Shown here: piece after piece, positions 8,731 through 16,724 of the stretch
Layout: each line of letters begins with the position of its first letter
Position numbering within the stretch: the stretch's first letter is position 1
Assembly (NCBI RefSeq): GCF_000497575.1
Contig: NZ_APJI01000010.1
Coordinates: forward strand, 186,001-250,000
Direction: 5' to 3'
DNA from: Afipia sp. OHSU_II-C1
Lineage (GTDB): Bacteria > Pseudomonadota > Alphaproteobacteria > Rhizobiales > Xanthobacteraceae
DNA: 64,000 nucleotides
The notes under the pieces: generated by a model
Seen by the model: only the letters and a program-made list of their open reading frames with translations
What the model was told of the DNA's origin: nothing
Database searches by the model: none
Translations under genes and position numbers: made by a program

Positions 8731-9405
8731 TTACTGCAGCGGCGGATCGCCAGTGGTCTGCTTCTTGGCGAGATCCATTTCGGTCACCGCGATTAGAATC
8801 TCGGCGCGGGTTTTAAGATCCGGCGCTTCAAGCAGTGCCTGCTTCTCCGCAGGCCCATAGGGTGACATCATCGCCAGCGCATTGACGAGCGCTTCATTGG
8901 GCGCGCTTTCGATGCCTTCCCAATCGACCTTGAGCTGGTTGGCTTTCAGGAATTGCGTAAGCGCCTGGAGCAGGGCCTGACGATCAACATTTTCCTCGCC
9001 TTTGCGTGCGATGAAATCGTCGACGAATTCGGAAAAGTCCACGCGGCACTGGCGATAGGGCGTGAGAACCGTTTTCTCCTCCATCACCTTGAAGCGTGCA
9101 ATGCCGGTCAGCTCGAGAATGTAGCGGCCGTCGCCCGACTCGGCGAGTTGCGTGATTCGCCCGACACAGCCGACCTTGAACAGCGAGGGCCGCTCGCTGC
9201 TCTGGGAATGGGTGACATCGGGCTGGATCATTCCGATCAGGCGGTGGCCGTCGCGGAAGGCGTCATCCACCATCTGAAGATAGCGCGGCTCGAAAATATT
9301 CAACGGCATCTGGCCGCGCGGCAGCAACAACGCTCCCGGCAGCGGAAACACCGGAATGATTTTCGGCAGATCGGCGGGCCCACGGTATTCGGCGTTAATC
9401 GGCAT
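8731..9405 (-). CDS. LON-substrate-binding-domain protein
   Basis: Stand-alone relative of the Lon protease N-terminal domain, 224 residues, without ATPase or protease domains. It has the family pattern at the N terminus (IIPVFPLPGALLLPRGQMPLNIFEPRYLQMV), then GCVGRITQLAESGDGRYILELTGIARF. Such proteins are common in alphaproteobacteria and are usually adjacent to the thioredoxin gene, as here (40 bases downstream of it), implying one operon and a role in protein quality control. The biochemical role is not established. Confidence 0.92.
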   Translation of the reverse strand: MPINAEYRGPADLPKIIPVFPLPGALLLPRGQMPLNIFEPRYLQMVDDAFRDGHRLIGMIQPDVTHSQSSERPSLFKVGCVGRITQLAESGDGRYILELTGIARFKVMEEKTVLTPYRQCRVDFSEFVDDFIARKGEENVDRQALLQALTQFLKANQLKVDWEGIESAPNEALVNALAMMSPYGPAEKQALLEAPDLKTRAEILIAVTEMDLAKKQTTGDPPLQ

Positions 9406-9445
9406 CCGCTTCCCTCACTCAGGCGCAAGAAACCCCATCGGAGTT

Positions 9446-10366
9446 TCAGGAGAAAAGGATCGTCGACAAACGCTTGCGGCTGTCAACGGTCGCGTCGTCG
9501 TCCGCCCCCCATGCTTCGAAGAACTGCACCAGCTTCTTGCGTGCACCGTCATCGTCCCACTTGCGGTCGCGCTTGACGATGTCCAGCAGGTGGCTGGCCG
9601 CCTCGGCGCGTTTGCCGCCGGCGTTGAGTGCGACGGCGAGATCGAAACGCGCCTGATGATCCAGCGGGTTGGCGGCGACTTTCTGCTCGAGTTCTGCGAC
9701 GGGGCCGACTGACTTTGCCTGCTCGGCGAGATCGAGCATGGTCTGCACTGCGGAGATCGCGGCATCGTTGCGCTTGGACTCCGGCACCAGGGCCAGCGTC
9801 TGCCTGGCCTGCTCCAGTGCACCGGTCGCGACATAGCACCGCGCGAGACCGGCAAGTGCGGTGAGATTGGTGGCGTCGACACTGAGCACTTCGGCGTAGA
9901 TCGAGGCGGCAGTCGCCGCGTCGCCTGCCGCCATCGCGGCCTCCGCCTCGTTGAGGACCTCGGCGATGTCGCCTTCCGGCGAAGGCATGCCTTGGGTCAG
10001 CTTGTCGATAAAGGCCGTGACCTGGCTTTCAGGCACCGCGCCCATGAAGCCGTCGGCCGGCTGGCCGTTGACGAAGGCGATGACGGCCGGGATCGACTGG
10101 ATGCCCATCTGCCCCGGAATCGCGGGATGCTCGTCGATGTTCATCTTGACGAGCTTGACCTTGCCCTTGGCGGCGCGGACGGCCTTTTCAAGGCTCGGCG
10201 TCAGCTGCTTGCAGGGGCCGCACCATGGCGCCCAGAAGTCGATCAGCACCGGCTGGCGCTTCGATTCCTCGATGACGTCCTTCACGAAGGTCTGGGTCGT
10301 GGTGTCCTTGATGAGGTCGGGGGGCGTCATTGCCGCCGGTCCGTTGCCTTGCTCGACTATGGTCAC
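9446..10366 (-). CDS. cnoX: CnoX/YbbN-type thioredoxin with TPR-like C-terminal domain
   Basis: Protein of 306 residues: a thioredoxin domain (about 22-130) with the active site WCGPC at Trp48-Cys52, then a helical tetratricopeptide-like region to the end (AGDAATAASIYAEVL, then LAGLARCYVATGALEQARQTL). This is the layout of the chaperone-linked thioredoxin YbbN/CnoX, which in E. coli protects cysteines of client proteins and hands them to GroEL. Both active-site cysteines are present, so oxidoreductase activity is possible. The LON-domain gene follows in the same direction. Assignment as CnoX rests on domain layout. Confidence 0.88.
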   Translation of the reverse strand: MTIVEQGNGPAAMTPPDLIKDTTTQTFVKDVIEESKRQPVLIDFWAPWCGPCKQLTPSLEKAVRAAKGKVKLVKMNIDEHPAIPGQMGIQSIPAVIAFVNGQPADGFMGAVPESQVTAFIDKLTQGMPSPEGDIAEVLNEAEAAMAAGDAATAASIYAEVLSVDATNLTALAGLARCYVATGALEQARQTLALVPESKRNDAAISAVQTMLDLAEQAKSVGPVAELEQKVAANPLDHQARFDLAVALNAGGKRAEAASHLLDIVKRDRKWDDDGARKKLVQFFEAWGADDDATVDSRKRLSTILFS

Positions 10367-10714
10367 GTGATCCTCGCCTGCCGCATGTCTTATGAAAGAA
10401 AGCCGCTTCTAGCATGATCGGGGCATTTTCCGGCAGTTTCGATCCGCCGCAGTGAAAATGGCCGATATGCAGAAGGCGCAAATTTCCGCACGGCCCGGGC
10501 GGGCGTCAGGGCGGAAACGGCGCAAAGCCACAGATGGAGGCCTTTTGGTGGATTTTCAATCGGGCGATAGGCCGCAAAGGCGCGTGAAAACATCGATTTG
10601 GCCCGAAATCGCCGGAACCGGGGGTGCGGATTAAAGGATCAGCCCTGTTGCATTGCATGGCGGCATTTGGCATAGGTTTGCCCGGCGGCGCGCTTGCGCC
10701 CCGCCAATTCTGAT
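10367..10714. other. gap without a gene; possible tRNA promoter at its end
   Basis: These 348 bases hold no open frame with family similarity or convincing coding pattern. Near the right end TTGCAT (10648-10653) and CATAGG (10671-10676), 17 bases apart, form a weak sigma-70-like promoter about 30 bases ahead of the tRNA-Gly. Confidence 0.4.
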
Positions 10715-10789
<75 letters not shown>

Positions 10790-10850
10790 GAAATTCTCGA
10801 TTGAGAATCTTGGCCGACAGTTACGACAGGATCGTTGCCGTCGAATGACA

Positions 10851-10877
10851 AGCCGCCGCAAGGCGGCTTTGTCGTTT
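10851..10877 (+). terminator. rho-independent terminator after tRNA-Gly
   Basis: AGCCGCC (10851-10857) and GGCGGCT (10862-10868) form a seven-pair stem with a GCAA tetraloop, followed by TTGTCGTTT. It lies 62 bases past the tRNA, with no gene in between. Confidence 0.75.
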
Positions 10878-11023
10878 CTGGCTGTCATCGCCTGCCGGAG
10901 ACCAGCCTCGGCAAACCCGCCGCTACTCACCGAGAAGAAATCTGCCTAGCATCGCTTCGCTCAGGCAGAGCGGACCATCGCCCGGGTGATAAAGCTCAAA
11001 CATAAAGTCCGCAGGAGGATTCG

Positions 11024-12079
11024 ATGATCGGCAGATTTTCCCGAATTGCTTTGGCGTGTCTTTCCACGGTGGCAATCTTTGCCAGCGTGAGCGCGCAGGC
11101 AAAAGACGTCAGGCTCGAGACGTCGGACACCATGATTCCGACCGGCGATGCCGGCATCCAGTTGTTCGTGCGCAACAAGCATCCGGCGGGCCAGAAAAAA
11201 TTCGCACCTGAGAAAATTCTGCTTTATGTCCACGGCGCGACCTATCCGTCCGAGACCGCGTTCGATCTGCCGATCGAAGGCAAGTCGATGATGGATCTGA
11301 TCGCGGCGCGCGGCTACGACGTCTATCTGGTGGATATCCGCGGTTATGGCCGCTCGTCGCGGCCCTCGGAAATGAGCCAGCCGCCCGGCGACAACAAGCC
11401 CATCGTCCAGACGCGCGTGGCCGCGAAGGATTTCGGCACGGCGGTGGATTACATTCTCAAGAAGCGCGGCGTCTCCAAGATCAATGTGATGGGCTGGTCG
11501 TGGGGCACATCGACGGTCGGTCTCTACACCAGTGAGAACAACGCCAAGGTCAACCGCCTCGTGCTCTACGCCCCGCAGTGGATTCGCACCGAACCGCCGC
11601 CGGCGCAGTGGCCGAAGCTTGGCGCGTATCGTCTTGTCTCGAAGGATTCGGCCAAGGAACGCTGGCTGAAGGACGTGCCGGACAACAAGAAGGCCGATCT
11701 CATTCCGCCCGGCGTGTTCGACGCGTGGGCCAAAGCGACCTGGGCCACGGATCCGGATTCGGTGACGAAAAATCCCGGGATGTTGCGGGCGCCGAACGGT
11801 GTGGTGGAAGACACCCAGCTCTACTGGGGGGCCGGCAAGGCGCTGTTCGATCCCGGCAAGATCACGGTGCCGGTGATTGTGCTGCATGCCGAATGGGATG
11901 CCGATCTGCCGAGCTATCTCGCGCAGAACTACGTCAAGCAACTCAAGAACGCGCCGTACTGGCGGCTGATCGAGATCAGCGAAGGCACCCACACGGTGAT
12001 GATGGAAAAGAACCGCATGCAATTCTTCCGCGAGCTGATGAACTTCCTCGATGAGGAAAAGCCGCTTGCCTTGAAATGA
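11024..12079 (+). CDS. secreted alpha/beta hydrolase
   Basis: Exported hydrolase of 351 residues with a signal peptide (1-26, ending SAQA). The alpha/beta fold is seen from the HG oxyanion segment LLYVHGATYPS, the nucleophile elbow GWSWGT (Ser159), the likely acid in HAEWDADLPS, and the His in EGTHTVMM near the C terminus. The substrate cannot be told; esterase or peptidase-like activity is possible. It is a single gene with a strong terminator directly after it. Confidence 0.88.
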   Translation: MIGRFSRIALACLSTVAIFASVSAQAKDVRLETSDTMIPTGDAGIQLFVRNKHPAGQKKFAPEKILLYVHGATYPSETAFDLPIEGKSMMDLIAARGYDVYLVDIRGYGRSSRPSEMSQPPGDNKPIVQTRVAAKDFGTAVDYILKKRGVSKINVMGWSWGTSTVGLYTSENNAKVNRLVLYAPQWIRTEPPPAQWPKLGAYRLVSKDSAKERWLKDVPDNKKADLIPPGVFDAWAKATWATDPDSVTKNPGMLRAPNGVVEDTQLYWGAGKALFDPGKITVPVIVLHAEWDADLPSYLAQNYVKQLKNAPYWRLIEISEGTHTVMMEKNRMQFFRELMNFLDEEKPLALK

Positions 12080-12082
12080 AAG

Positions 12083-12112
12083 AAAAAGGCCGGGTTTGAC
12101 CCGGCCTTTTTG
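12083..12112. terminator. bidirectional rho-independent terminator
   Basis: AAAAAGGCCGGG, loop TTTGA, CCCGGCCTTTTT: a near-perfect stem flanked by A and T tracts. It lies between the convergent hydrolase (ends 12079) and panE-like gene (ends 12138) and can serve both strands. Confidence 0.92.
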
Positions 12113-12137
12113 TGTTTTCAAGACATCGCCAAATGGC

Positions 12138-13067
12138 TCACGCAAGCTGCGATTCGTACGCTTTCAAATGGGTGTAGACGATGCGCAGCAGCGGCACGTT
12201 CAGCGCACCCTTCTTGTTGGTCTCAGCGCGGTGGATCAGATCGCCGATAATCTGGTCGGCCTCGATCCGCGCATTGCTGCGGATATCGCGCAGCATCGAT
12301 GCCGTCATCTGTGATCCCGGTGCGAACAGCAGGCCGCCTGTGCGCTCCAGAAATTCAGCGCGCGGCGCATAACCTGCCGCGTCGGCCACCGAGGCGATCT
12401 CCGCGCGAAGGCCGCGGATGAACTGTTCGCCGCCCGGCGCACCGGTGATGTGTCCGGCCGGCGCCCGCATCAGGGATGTGGCGCCCGCCAGCGTTGCGAG
12501 GAACACCCACTTCTCGTACATTTCCTGAACAATGACATCGCTGGCCTTGGCATCGAACATTGCGCCCTGCAGCGTCGTCTCGATGCGCTTGGCGCGATCG
12601 CCTTTCGGCGTGCCGCGCTCGCCGAAGGACATCGCGTGCATTGGCGTAAGCTGATGAATGACGCCCTCCGCATCGAGCATCGCCGCGACCTGGCATTGTC
12701 CGCCCATGACGCGGTCGATCCCGAATTTCGCATCCAGCACGTCGAGGTGCTTCATGCCGTTGAGGAATGGAATGATCGCGGTGTCGGGGCCGACGGCGGC
12801 GGCGAAGGATGCAATTGCGCTGTCGAGGTCGTAGGCCTTGCAGCTCAGGATGATGACGTCGAATGGCGTCGTGATCTTTTCCGCCAGAATGGTCGGCGGG
12901 TTCTTGAGCGTGACGTCGCCGACCGGGCTTTTGATGACGAGGCCGTTCTTGGCCAACAGCTCGGCCCGCTTCGGACGCACCAGAAACGTCACATCGCGGC
13001 CCGCCTGCAAAAGTCTGCCGCCGAAATATCCGCCTGTCGCGCCGGCGCCGATAACGAGTATGCGCAT
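12138..13067 (-). CDS. 2-dehydropantoate 2-reductase family protein (PanE/ApbA)
   Basis: NADPH-dependent reductase of 309 residues. The N terminus MRILVIGAGATGGYFGGRLL carries the Rossmann GxGxxG, followed by DVIILSCKAYDLD, where the catalytic lysine lies, and the C-terminal all-helical domain with the SMLRDI segment (residues about 250-256) and the SSM/D active region. PanE makes pantoate for coenzyme A, but this paralog-rich family also includes enzymes of other pathways and no other pantothenate gene is near. I used the ATG at 13067; an in-frame GTG at 13079 is an alternative. Confidence 0.88.
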   Translation of the reverse strand: MRILVIGAGATGGYFGGRLLQAGRDVTFLVRPKRAELLAKNGLVIKSPVGDVTLKNPPTILAEKITTPFDVIILSCKAYDLDSAIASFAAAVGPDTAIIPFLNGMKHLDVLDAKFGIDRVMGGQCQVAAMLDAEGVIHQLTPMHAMSFGERGTPKGDRAKRIETTLQGAMFDAKASDVIVQEMYEKWVFLATLAGATSLMRAPAGHITGAPGGEQFIRGLRAEIASVADAAGYAPRAEFLERTGGLLFAPGSQMTASMLRDIRSNARIEADQIIGDLIHRAETNKKGALNVPLLRIVYTHLKAYESQLA

Positions 13068-13100
13068 AATCAGATCCACTTCTTTTGAGTGTTGGGTAGG

Positions 13101-13132
13101 TCCCGAAAAGTGGAAAAAGGTTTTCGGGTTGG
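13101..13132. repeat. dispersed palindromic repeat family A, degenerate copy
   Basis: TCCCGAAAAGTGGAAAAAGGTTTTCGGG is an inverted, worn copy of the element seen at 4094-4137 and 39026-39072 (core CCGAAAA...CCACTTTTCGGGA on the other strand). It forms an imperfect hairpin upstream of the panE-like gene. Confidence 0.55.
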
Positions 13133-13226
13133 CTCAGGCCCAATCGATAAGCGCGCGAACCTTGCTCAAATGACAGCGCCGGCGCAAGCAGGGCTCACGC
13201 CGGCGTGATGCTCGGCAGCTATGCAC

Positions 13227-13964
13227 TTACCATTTCTCGCCGAACGGACGGATTTCGAGTTCGAACGTCCAGGCGCTGCGCGGCTGCTGGTAGAGCAGCC
13301 AGTAGGATTCCGCGACCGACGACGGCGGCATCAACAGATTGGGATCGTCCAGTGCGCCGGGACCATTGGCCTCGATGCGCCGCTGACGGACCCATTCGGT
13401 ATTCACGCCGGAATCGATGATGAGGTGAGCGACGTGGATGTTCTGCGGTCCGAGTTCGCGCGCGGTCGCTTGCGCCACGGCGCGCAGGCCGAATTTGGCG
13501 CTGGCAAAGGCCGCGTAGCCGGATCCGCCACGAAGGCTCGCGGTCGCTCCGGTGAAGAAGATGTTGCCCTTGCCGCGCGGCAGCATGACCCGCGCTGCTT
13601 CGCGTCCGGCCAGAAATCCGGAGTAGCACGCCATCTCCCAGACCTTGCGGAACACACGTTCGGTGGTGTCGAGGATCGGGAAGTTGACGTTGGCGCCGAT
13701 GTTGAAGATGCAGACTTCGAGCGGCGCGTGCTTGTCGGCGTCGGTAATGAAGGAGACGATCTCCTCTTCCTTGCGCGCATCGAGCGAGCGGGCGTGGATC
13801 TCTCCGCCTGCGGCCTCGATTTCCTTCACCAGCGGTGCAAGCTTGTCGCCGTTACGGCGGCCGGCGAATACCGTGAAGCCTTCAGAGGCAAACTTCTTCG
13901 CAATCTCGGCGCCGATATAGTCGCCGGCGCCGATGACCGCCACGGTCGCATTTCTCTTGGCCAA
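13227..13964 (-). CDS. atypical short-chain dehydrogenase/reductase
   Basis: SDR-fold protein of 245 residues. The best start is TTG at 13964, six bases after a perfect AGGAGA; the open frame continues upstream without similarity. It has the fold landmarks FNIGANV (in place of NNAG), a Ser in FTGATAS, and the helix GYAAFASAKFGLRAVAQATAREL. The catalytic YxxxK motif reads FASAK, so Tyr is replaced by Phe, and the nucleotide motif is VIGAGDYIG instead of TGxxxGxG. It may therefore lack normal dehydrogenase activity. It lies 71 bases after the binding-protein gene at 14036 in the same direction. Confidence 0.82.
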   Translation of the reverse strand: MAKRNATVAVIGAGDYIGAEIAKKFASEGFTVFAGRRNGDKLAPLVKEIEAAGGEIHARSLDARKEEEIVSFITDADKHAPLEVCIFNIGANVNFPILDTTERVFRKVWEMACYSGFLAGREAARVMLPRGKGNIFFTGATASLRGGSGYAAFASAKFGLRAVAQATARELGPQNIHVAHLIIDSGVNTEWVRQRRIEANGPGALDDPNLLMPPSSVAESYWLLYQQPRSAWTFELEIRPFGEKW

Positions 13965-14035
13965 GGTCCGTCTCCTGTTAACAGAGGGTTTGCTGTTGTC
14001 GCGGTGCGGCAGGCTCTGCCGCGCCATTCAGATTA

Positions 14036-15247
14036 TCACTTCGCGTCGTCGTTGATCAGGCCGCCGACCAGATCCCACGCCTTGCCGTTCCATCGCTGAA
14101 GATTGAGCTGGGTGTACATCTTGTTGTTGGTGGCGCTGGTGTTGACGACGATTCCGGGCAGCGACATCGGCAGTGCAAGCCCCTTGATGTTGCGGGTCTG
14201 CTTGAGGATGTTCTCGCGCGACAGATCATTGCCGCACTGCTTGAGCACTGCTTCCAGAATCACGCCCTGGTGCAGGCCGGTGAAGTAGTTGCTGTCGGCC
14301 AGATCCGCGCCCGGCATGTTCTTTTCCATGAACGCGCGGTACATCTGGACGCCCTTGTCGCCGGCCCATTTCGGATCGTCCGGATCCTTGCGATAGGTCG
14401 CGGTCATCACGCCGGTTGAGATATCGAGGCCTGCGGGCGCAAGGACCGCGGCGATCGAACTCGAGATCAGGTTGGTGATGAACAGCGGCTTCCAGCCGGA
14501 TTCGTGAGTCTTGCGGATCGCCTGCGCCGCGAATTTCGGTGTGCCTGCGAACAGCATCACAGTCGCGCCGGTGCTCTTCAGCGACACGATCTGCGAATCG
14601 ATGGTGGGCTGGCTGACTTCATAGCTCGAGGTCACGACCTTGCTGTCGAAAGCCTCTTTCAGTTCGGATTTGAAGCCCGCGATGAAGTCCTTACCCAGAT
14701 CGTCGTTCTGGTAAAGGATGGCGATCTTGGCGTTAGGCATTTCCTTGGCGAGATAACGCGCATAGGCCCGCGACTCGGTGTCGTAGCTCGGCAGCCCTGT
14801 GGTGATCATCGGGTATTCATTGTAATCCGTGAAACGCGTCGCGCCGGTGACGATGAAGGCCTGCGGAATTTTCTTTGCGGCGAGATACTTCGCGATGGCC
14901 AGATTGCTCGGCGTTCCAAGAGTCGAGAACATGAAGGCGACTTCGTCGGATTCCACCAGCTTGCGGGTGTGCTCGACAGCTTTCGGCGGGCTGTAGGAAT
15001 CGTCCATCGCGATCAGATTGATCTTGCGCCCGTTCACGCCGCCCTGTTCGTTGAGGACGTTGACATAGGCAATCAGCGCCTTTCCGACCGCGCCCAGCGC
15101 CGAGGCCGGGCCGCTGAAGGGAAAGACTGCTCCGACCTTGATCTCGGTTGCCGTCACCCCTGGCGCGTCGGCTGCTGCGACTGGAGCGGACAGCCCGGCA
15201 AGCAACAGGGCCGCCACGGTGGCCTTGAGTGCGGTTCTCCTCAGCAT
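14036..15247 (-). CDS. branched-chain-amino-acid-type ABC substrate-binding protein
   Basis: Periplasmic ligand-binding protein of 403 residues (Peripla_BP_6 family). It has a signal peptide (1-26, LLLAGLSAPVAAA), then KVGAVFPFSGPASALG, and ALIAYVNVLNEQGGVNGRKINLI, typical of LivJ-like proteins, many of which in this bacterial group bind aromatic or other non-amino-acid ligands. No permease or ATPase gene is near, so it must work with an unlinked transporter. The start has GGGAGA upstream. A TTGACA promoter with a palindrome in its spacer faces the HxlR regulator gene, suggesting control by that protein. The linked atypical SDR may share its pathway. Confidence 0.92.
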   Translation of the reverse strand: MLRRTALKATVAALLLAGLSAPVAAADAPGVTATEIKVGAVFPFSGPASALGAVGKALIAYVNVLNEQGGVNGRKINLIAMDDSYSPPKAVEHTRKLVESDEVAFMFSTLGTPSNLAIAKYLAAKKIPQAFIVTGATRFTDYNEYPMITTGLPSYDTESRAYARYLAKEMPNAKIAILYQNDDLGKDFIAGFKSELKEAFDSKVVTSSYEVSQPTIDSQIVSLKSTGATVMLFAGTPKFAAQAIRKTHESGWKPLFITNLISSSIAAVLAPAGLDISTGVMTATYRKDPDDPKWAGDKGVQMYRAFMEKNMPGADLADSNYFTGLHQGVILEAVLKQCGNDLSRENILKQTRNIKGLALPMSLPGIVVNTSATNNKMYTQLNLQRWNGKAWDLVGGLINDDAK

Positions 15248-15325
15248 CGGTTCGTCTCCCTTTGGTCTGATTTTTCGCTGTTTGAAGCGCCGTGCCGGTT
15301 CTGATCCGGACCTCTCTTGCTTCGA

Positions 15326-15354
15326 CCAATAGAGTTCTAATATAGAACTGTCAA
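15326..15354 (-). promoter_or_regulatory. promoter with palindromic operator between binding protein and HxlR gene
   Basis: On the minus strand TTGACA (15354-15349) and TATTGG (15331-15326) are 17 bases apart. The spacer is almost filled by AGTTCTA-ATA-TAGAACT (15333-15349), a perfect seven-base inverted repeat. A repressor bound there would block the promoter of the binding-protein gene; the adjacent HxlR regulator is the obvious candidate. Confidence 0.7.
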
Positions 15355-15474
15355 TGAGAAGTGAGCTGACGCAATGTGCTGCGATGCACAAACACCGGGC
15401 TTCAAATCCATCCACGATAGAGGTATAGTAAATATCAAATCAGAATGGACGACCGATCATCGCGGAGATGCGGT

Positions 15475-15972
15475 ATGAAGTGGGAATCCCTTGAAGACGA
15501 GGCCTGTTCGGTAGCGCGCACGGTCTCCGTTATCGGCGACCGCTGGACGCTGTTGATTTTGCGCGATTGTTTCCGCCGCATCCGGCGGTTCGATGAATTT
15601 CAGTCGCGGCTCGGCATCACGCGGCACCTGCTGGCCGAGCGTCTCAGGAAGCTCGTACGTCAGGGCGTTCTTCGCCGCGTCGTCTATCAGGAGCGCCCGA
15701 AGCGTTACGAGTACATCCTGACGCAGAAGGGCCTTGAACTGCATCCGATCATGATGGCGATCGTCCATTGGGGTGATGTTCACATGACGGACGAACGCGG
15801 ACGGCCAGTGCTTCATCAGCACAAGAGCTGCGGTCACCACTTCGATCCGGTGATGACGTGCTCGGTCTGCAACGAGCCGCTCTCCGCAAAGGAAGTGCAC
15901 GTGCATCCGGGACCAGGCGCTGACCAGTCAAAGCTCGCATTGCCATCGATCGAACAGCAGATCCTCGATTGA
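15475..15972 (+). CDS. HxlR-family transcriptional regulator with C-terminal Cys/His segment
   Basis: Winged-helix regulator. With the ATG at 15475 (GGAG eight bases upstream) it has 165 residues; an earlier ATG at 15445 lacks a ribosome site. Residues about 5-100 are the HxlR domain: CSVARTVSVIGDRWTLLILRD, the recognition helix RLGITRHLLAERLRKL and the wing YQERPKRYEYILTQKG. The C-terminal extension carries Cys and His residues (CGHHFDPVMTCSVC, then VHVHPG) spaced like a zinc knuckle. It is divergent from the binding-protein gene and probably controls it through the palindrome at 15333-15349. Confidence 0.9.
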   Translation: MKWESLEDEACSVARTVSVIGDRWTLLILRDCFRRIRRFDEFQSRLGITRHLLAERLRKLVRQGVLRRVVYQERPKRYEYILTQKGLELHPIMMAIVHWGDVHMTDERGRPVLHQHKSCGHHFDPVMTCSVCNEPLSAKEVHVHPGPGADQSKLALPSIEQQILD

Positions 15973-15982
15973 TACGAGGTTG

Positions 15983-16582
15983 CTACGCGGTCTCGAATGC
16001 GATGGCCGCCAGCCGTCTGACATGATCGCGCACATCGGCGGGCCATCTGGAAATCGCGATATCGAAGCGTGGCTGGTCGCCCGCATAGACCGCGCGTAGC
16101 GCGTCTTCATAACGCGGCTGGTCCCCGGCCATCGCCGTCATGAATCGGTGCAGCGATTCCTGCCCCTCGCGCGCGCGATCCTTGGCCGCATTCGCTCGCC
16201 GCGCTTCCTCGACGAGTTTGCGGATCGCGACCGACGCGCCGCCCGGCTGGAGCGACAGCCATTCCCAGTGCCGCGGCAACAAGGTGATTTCGCGTGCGAC
16301 GACCCCAAGCCTGGGCCGGCCCGGTCCGCGCGGCGCAGCTTCCTCTGCCGCTTCATCGTCCTGAGCAGGCGTGCGGCGCGCGACACGCTTCTGCACTTCG
16401 GCAAGCGATCCGCGCAGATCGATCTCGGCGGGCTGGCTGGTCGCTGCGTCGAAAATCAAAAGGCGTGCATCGCCATTCTTCTCCAGAGCCTGTTTGGCTT
16501 TTGCTGCGACAAGCTGAGGGTCGCCCAGACCAAGGCATCGGTTGCCCTCAAAGGCGATCATGACGGCGGGAAGGGGATGCAT
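15983..16582 (-). CDS. DUF2239 protein, predicted ribbon-helix-helix DNA-binding protein
   Basis: Protein of 199 residues of the uncharacterised DUF2239 family. Three parts can be seen: an N-terminal alpha/beta region (1-65); a basic RGPGRPRLG stretch (85-93) resembling an AT-hook; and residues 96-130, which read as strand REITLL, helix PRHWEWLSLQ, turn PGG, helix ASVAIRKLVEEARRA, the order of a ribbon-helix-helix fold. The end holds two copies of AGDQPR (152-157 and 167-172) about 15 residues apart. Its own promoter is bracketed by two TACCCGGGTA palindromes, so autoregulation is likely. The DNA-binding role is my inference. A GAGGA ribosome site precedes the ATG. Confidence 0.85.
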   Translation of the reverse strand: MHPLPAVMIAFEGNRCLGLGDPQLVAAKAKQALEKNGDARLLIFDAATSQPAEIDLRGSLAEVQKRVARRTPAQDDEAAEEAAPRGPGRPRLGVVAREITLLPRHWEWLSLQPGGASVAIRKLVEEARRANAAKDRAREGQESLHRFMTAMAGDQPRYEDALRAVYAGDQPRFDIAISRWPADVRDHVRRLAAIAFETA

Positions 16583-16611
16583 GGCTTGTCCTCAAGACTC
16601 GTTGGCTGGAG

Positions 16612-16654
16612 TATTTACCCGGGTAAAAATGACCTGTCAATATACCCGGGTAAA
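16612..16654 (-). promoter_or_regulatory. DUF2239 promoter with two TACCCGGGTA palindromes
   Basis: On the minus strand TTGACA (16640-16635), 17 bases, TAAATA (16617-16612): a near-consensus sigma-70 promoter ending about 30 bases before the ATG at 16582. Palindrome 1, TTTACCCGGGTAAA (16614-16627), covers the -10 side of the spacer; palindrome 2, core TACCCGGGTA (16643-16652), lies just upstream of -35. Their centres are 27 bases apart. This is a classical repression layout. Confidence 0.8.
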
Positions 16655-16724
16655 ATTCCATCTCGACTTTCCGGAAACAGGCTGTCACCACTGATGCCCC
16701 GCAACGAACCATGACCGGCGCCTC

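Noticed and set aside
10452-10634. 60-codon frame ahead of tRNA-Gly
   Set aside because: No ribosome site, biased Arg/Lys/Gly composition typical of chance frames, no family pattern.
16614-16654. Two short palindromes considered as a CRISPR or repeat array
   Set aside because: Only two copies, 27 bases apart, lying exactly on a promoter; operator sites explain them better.
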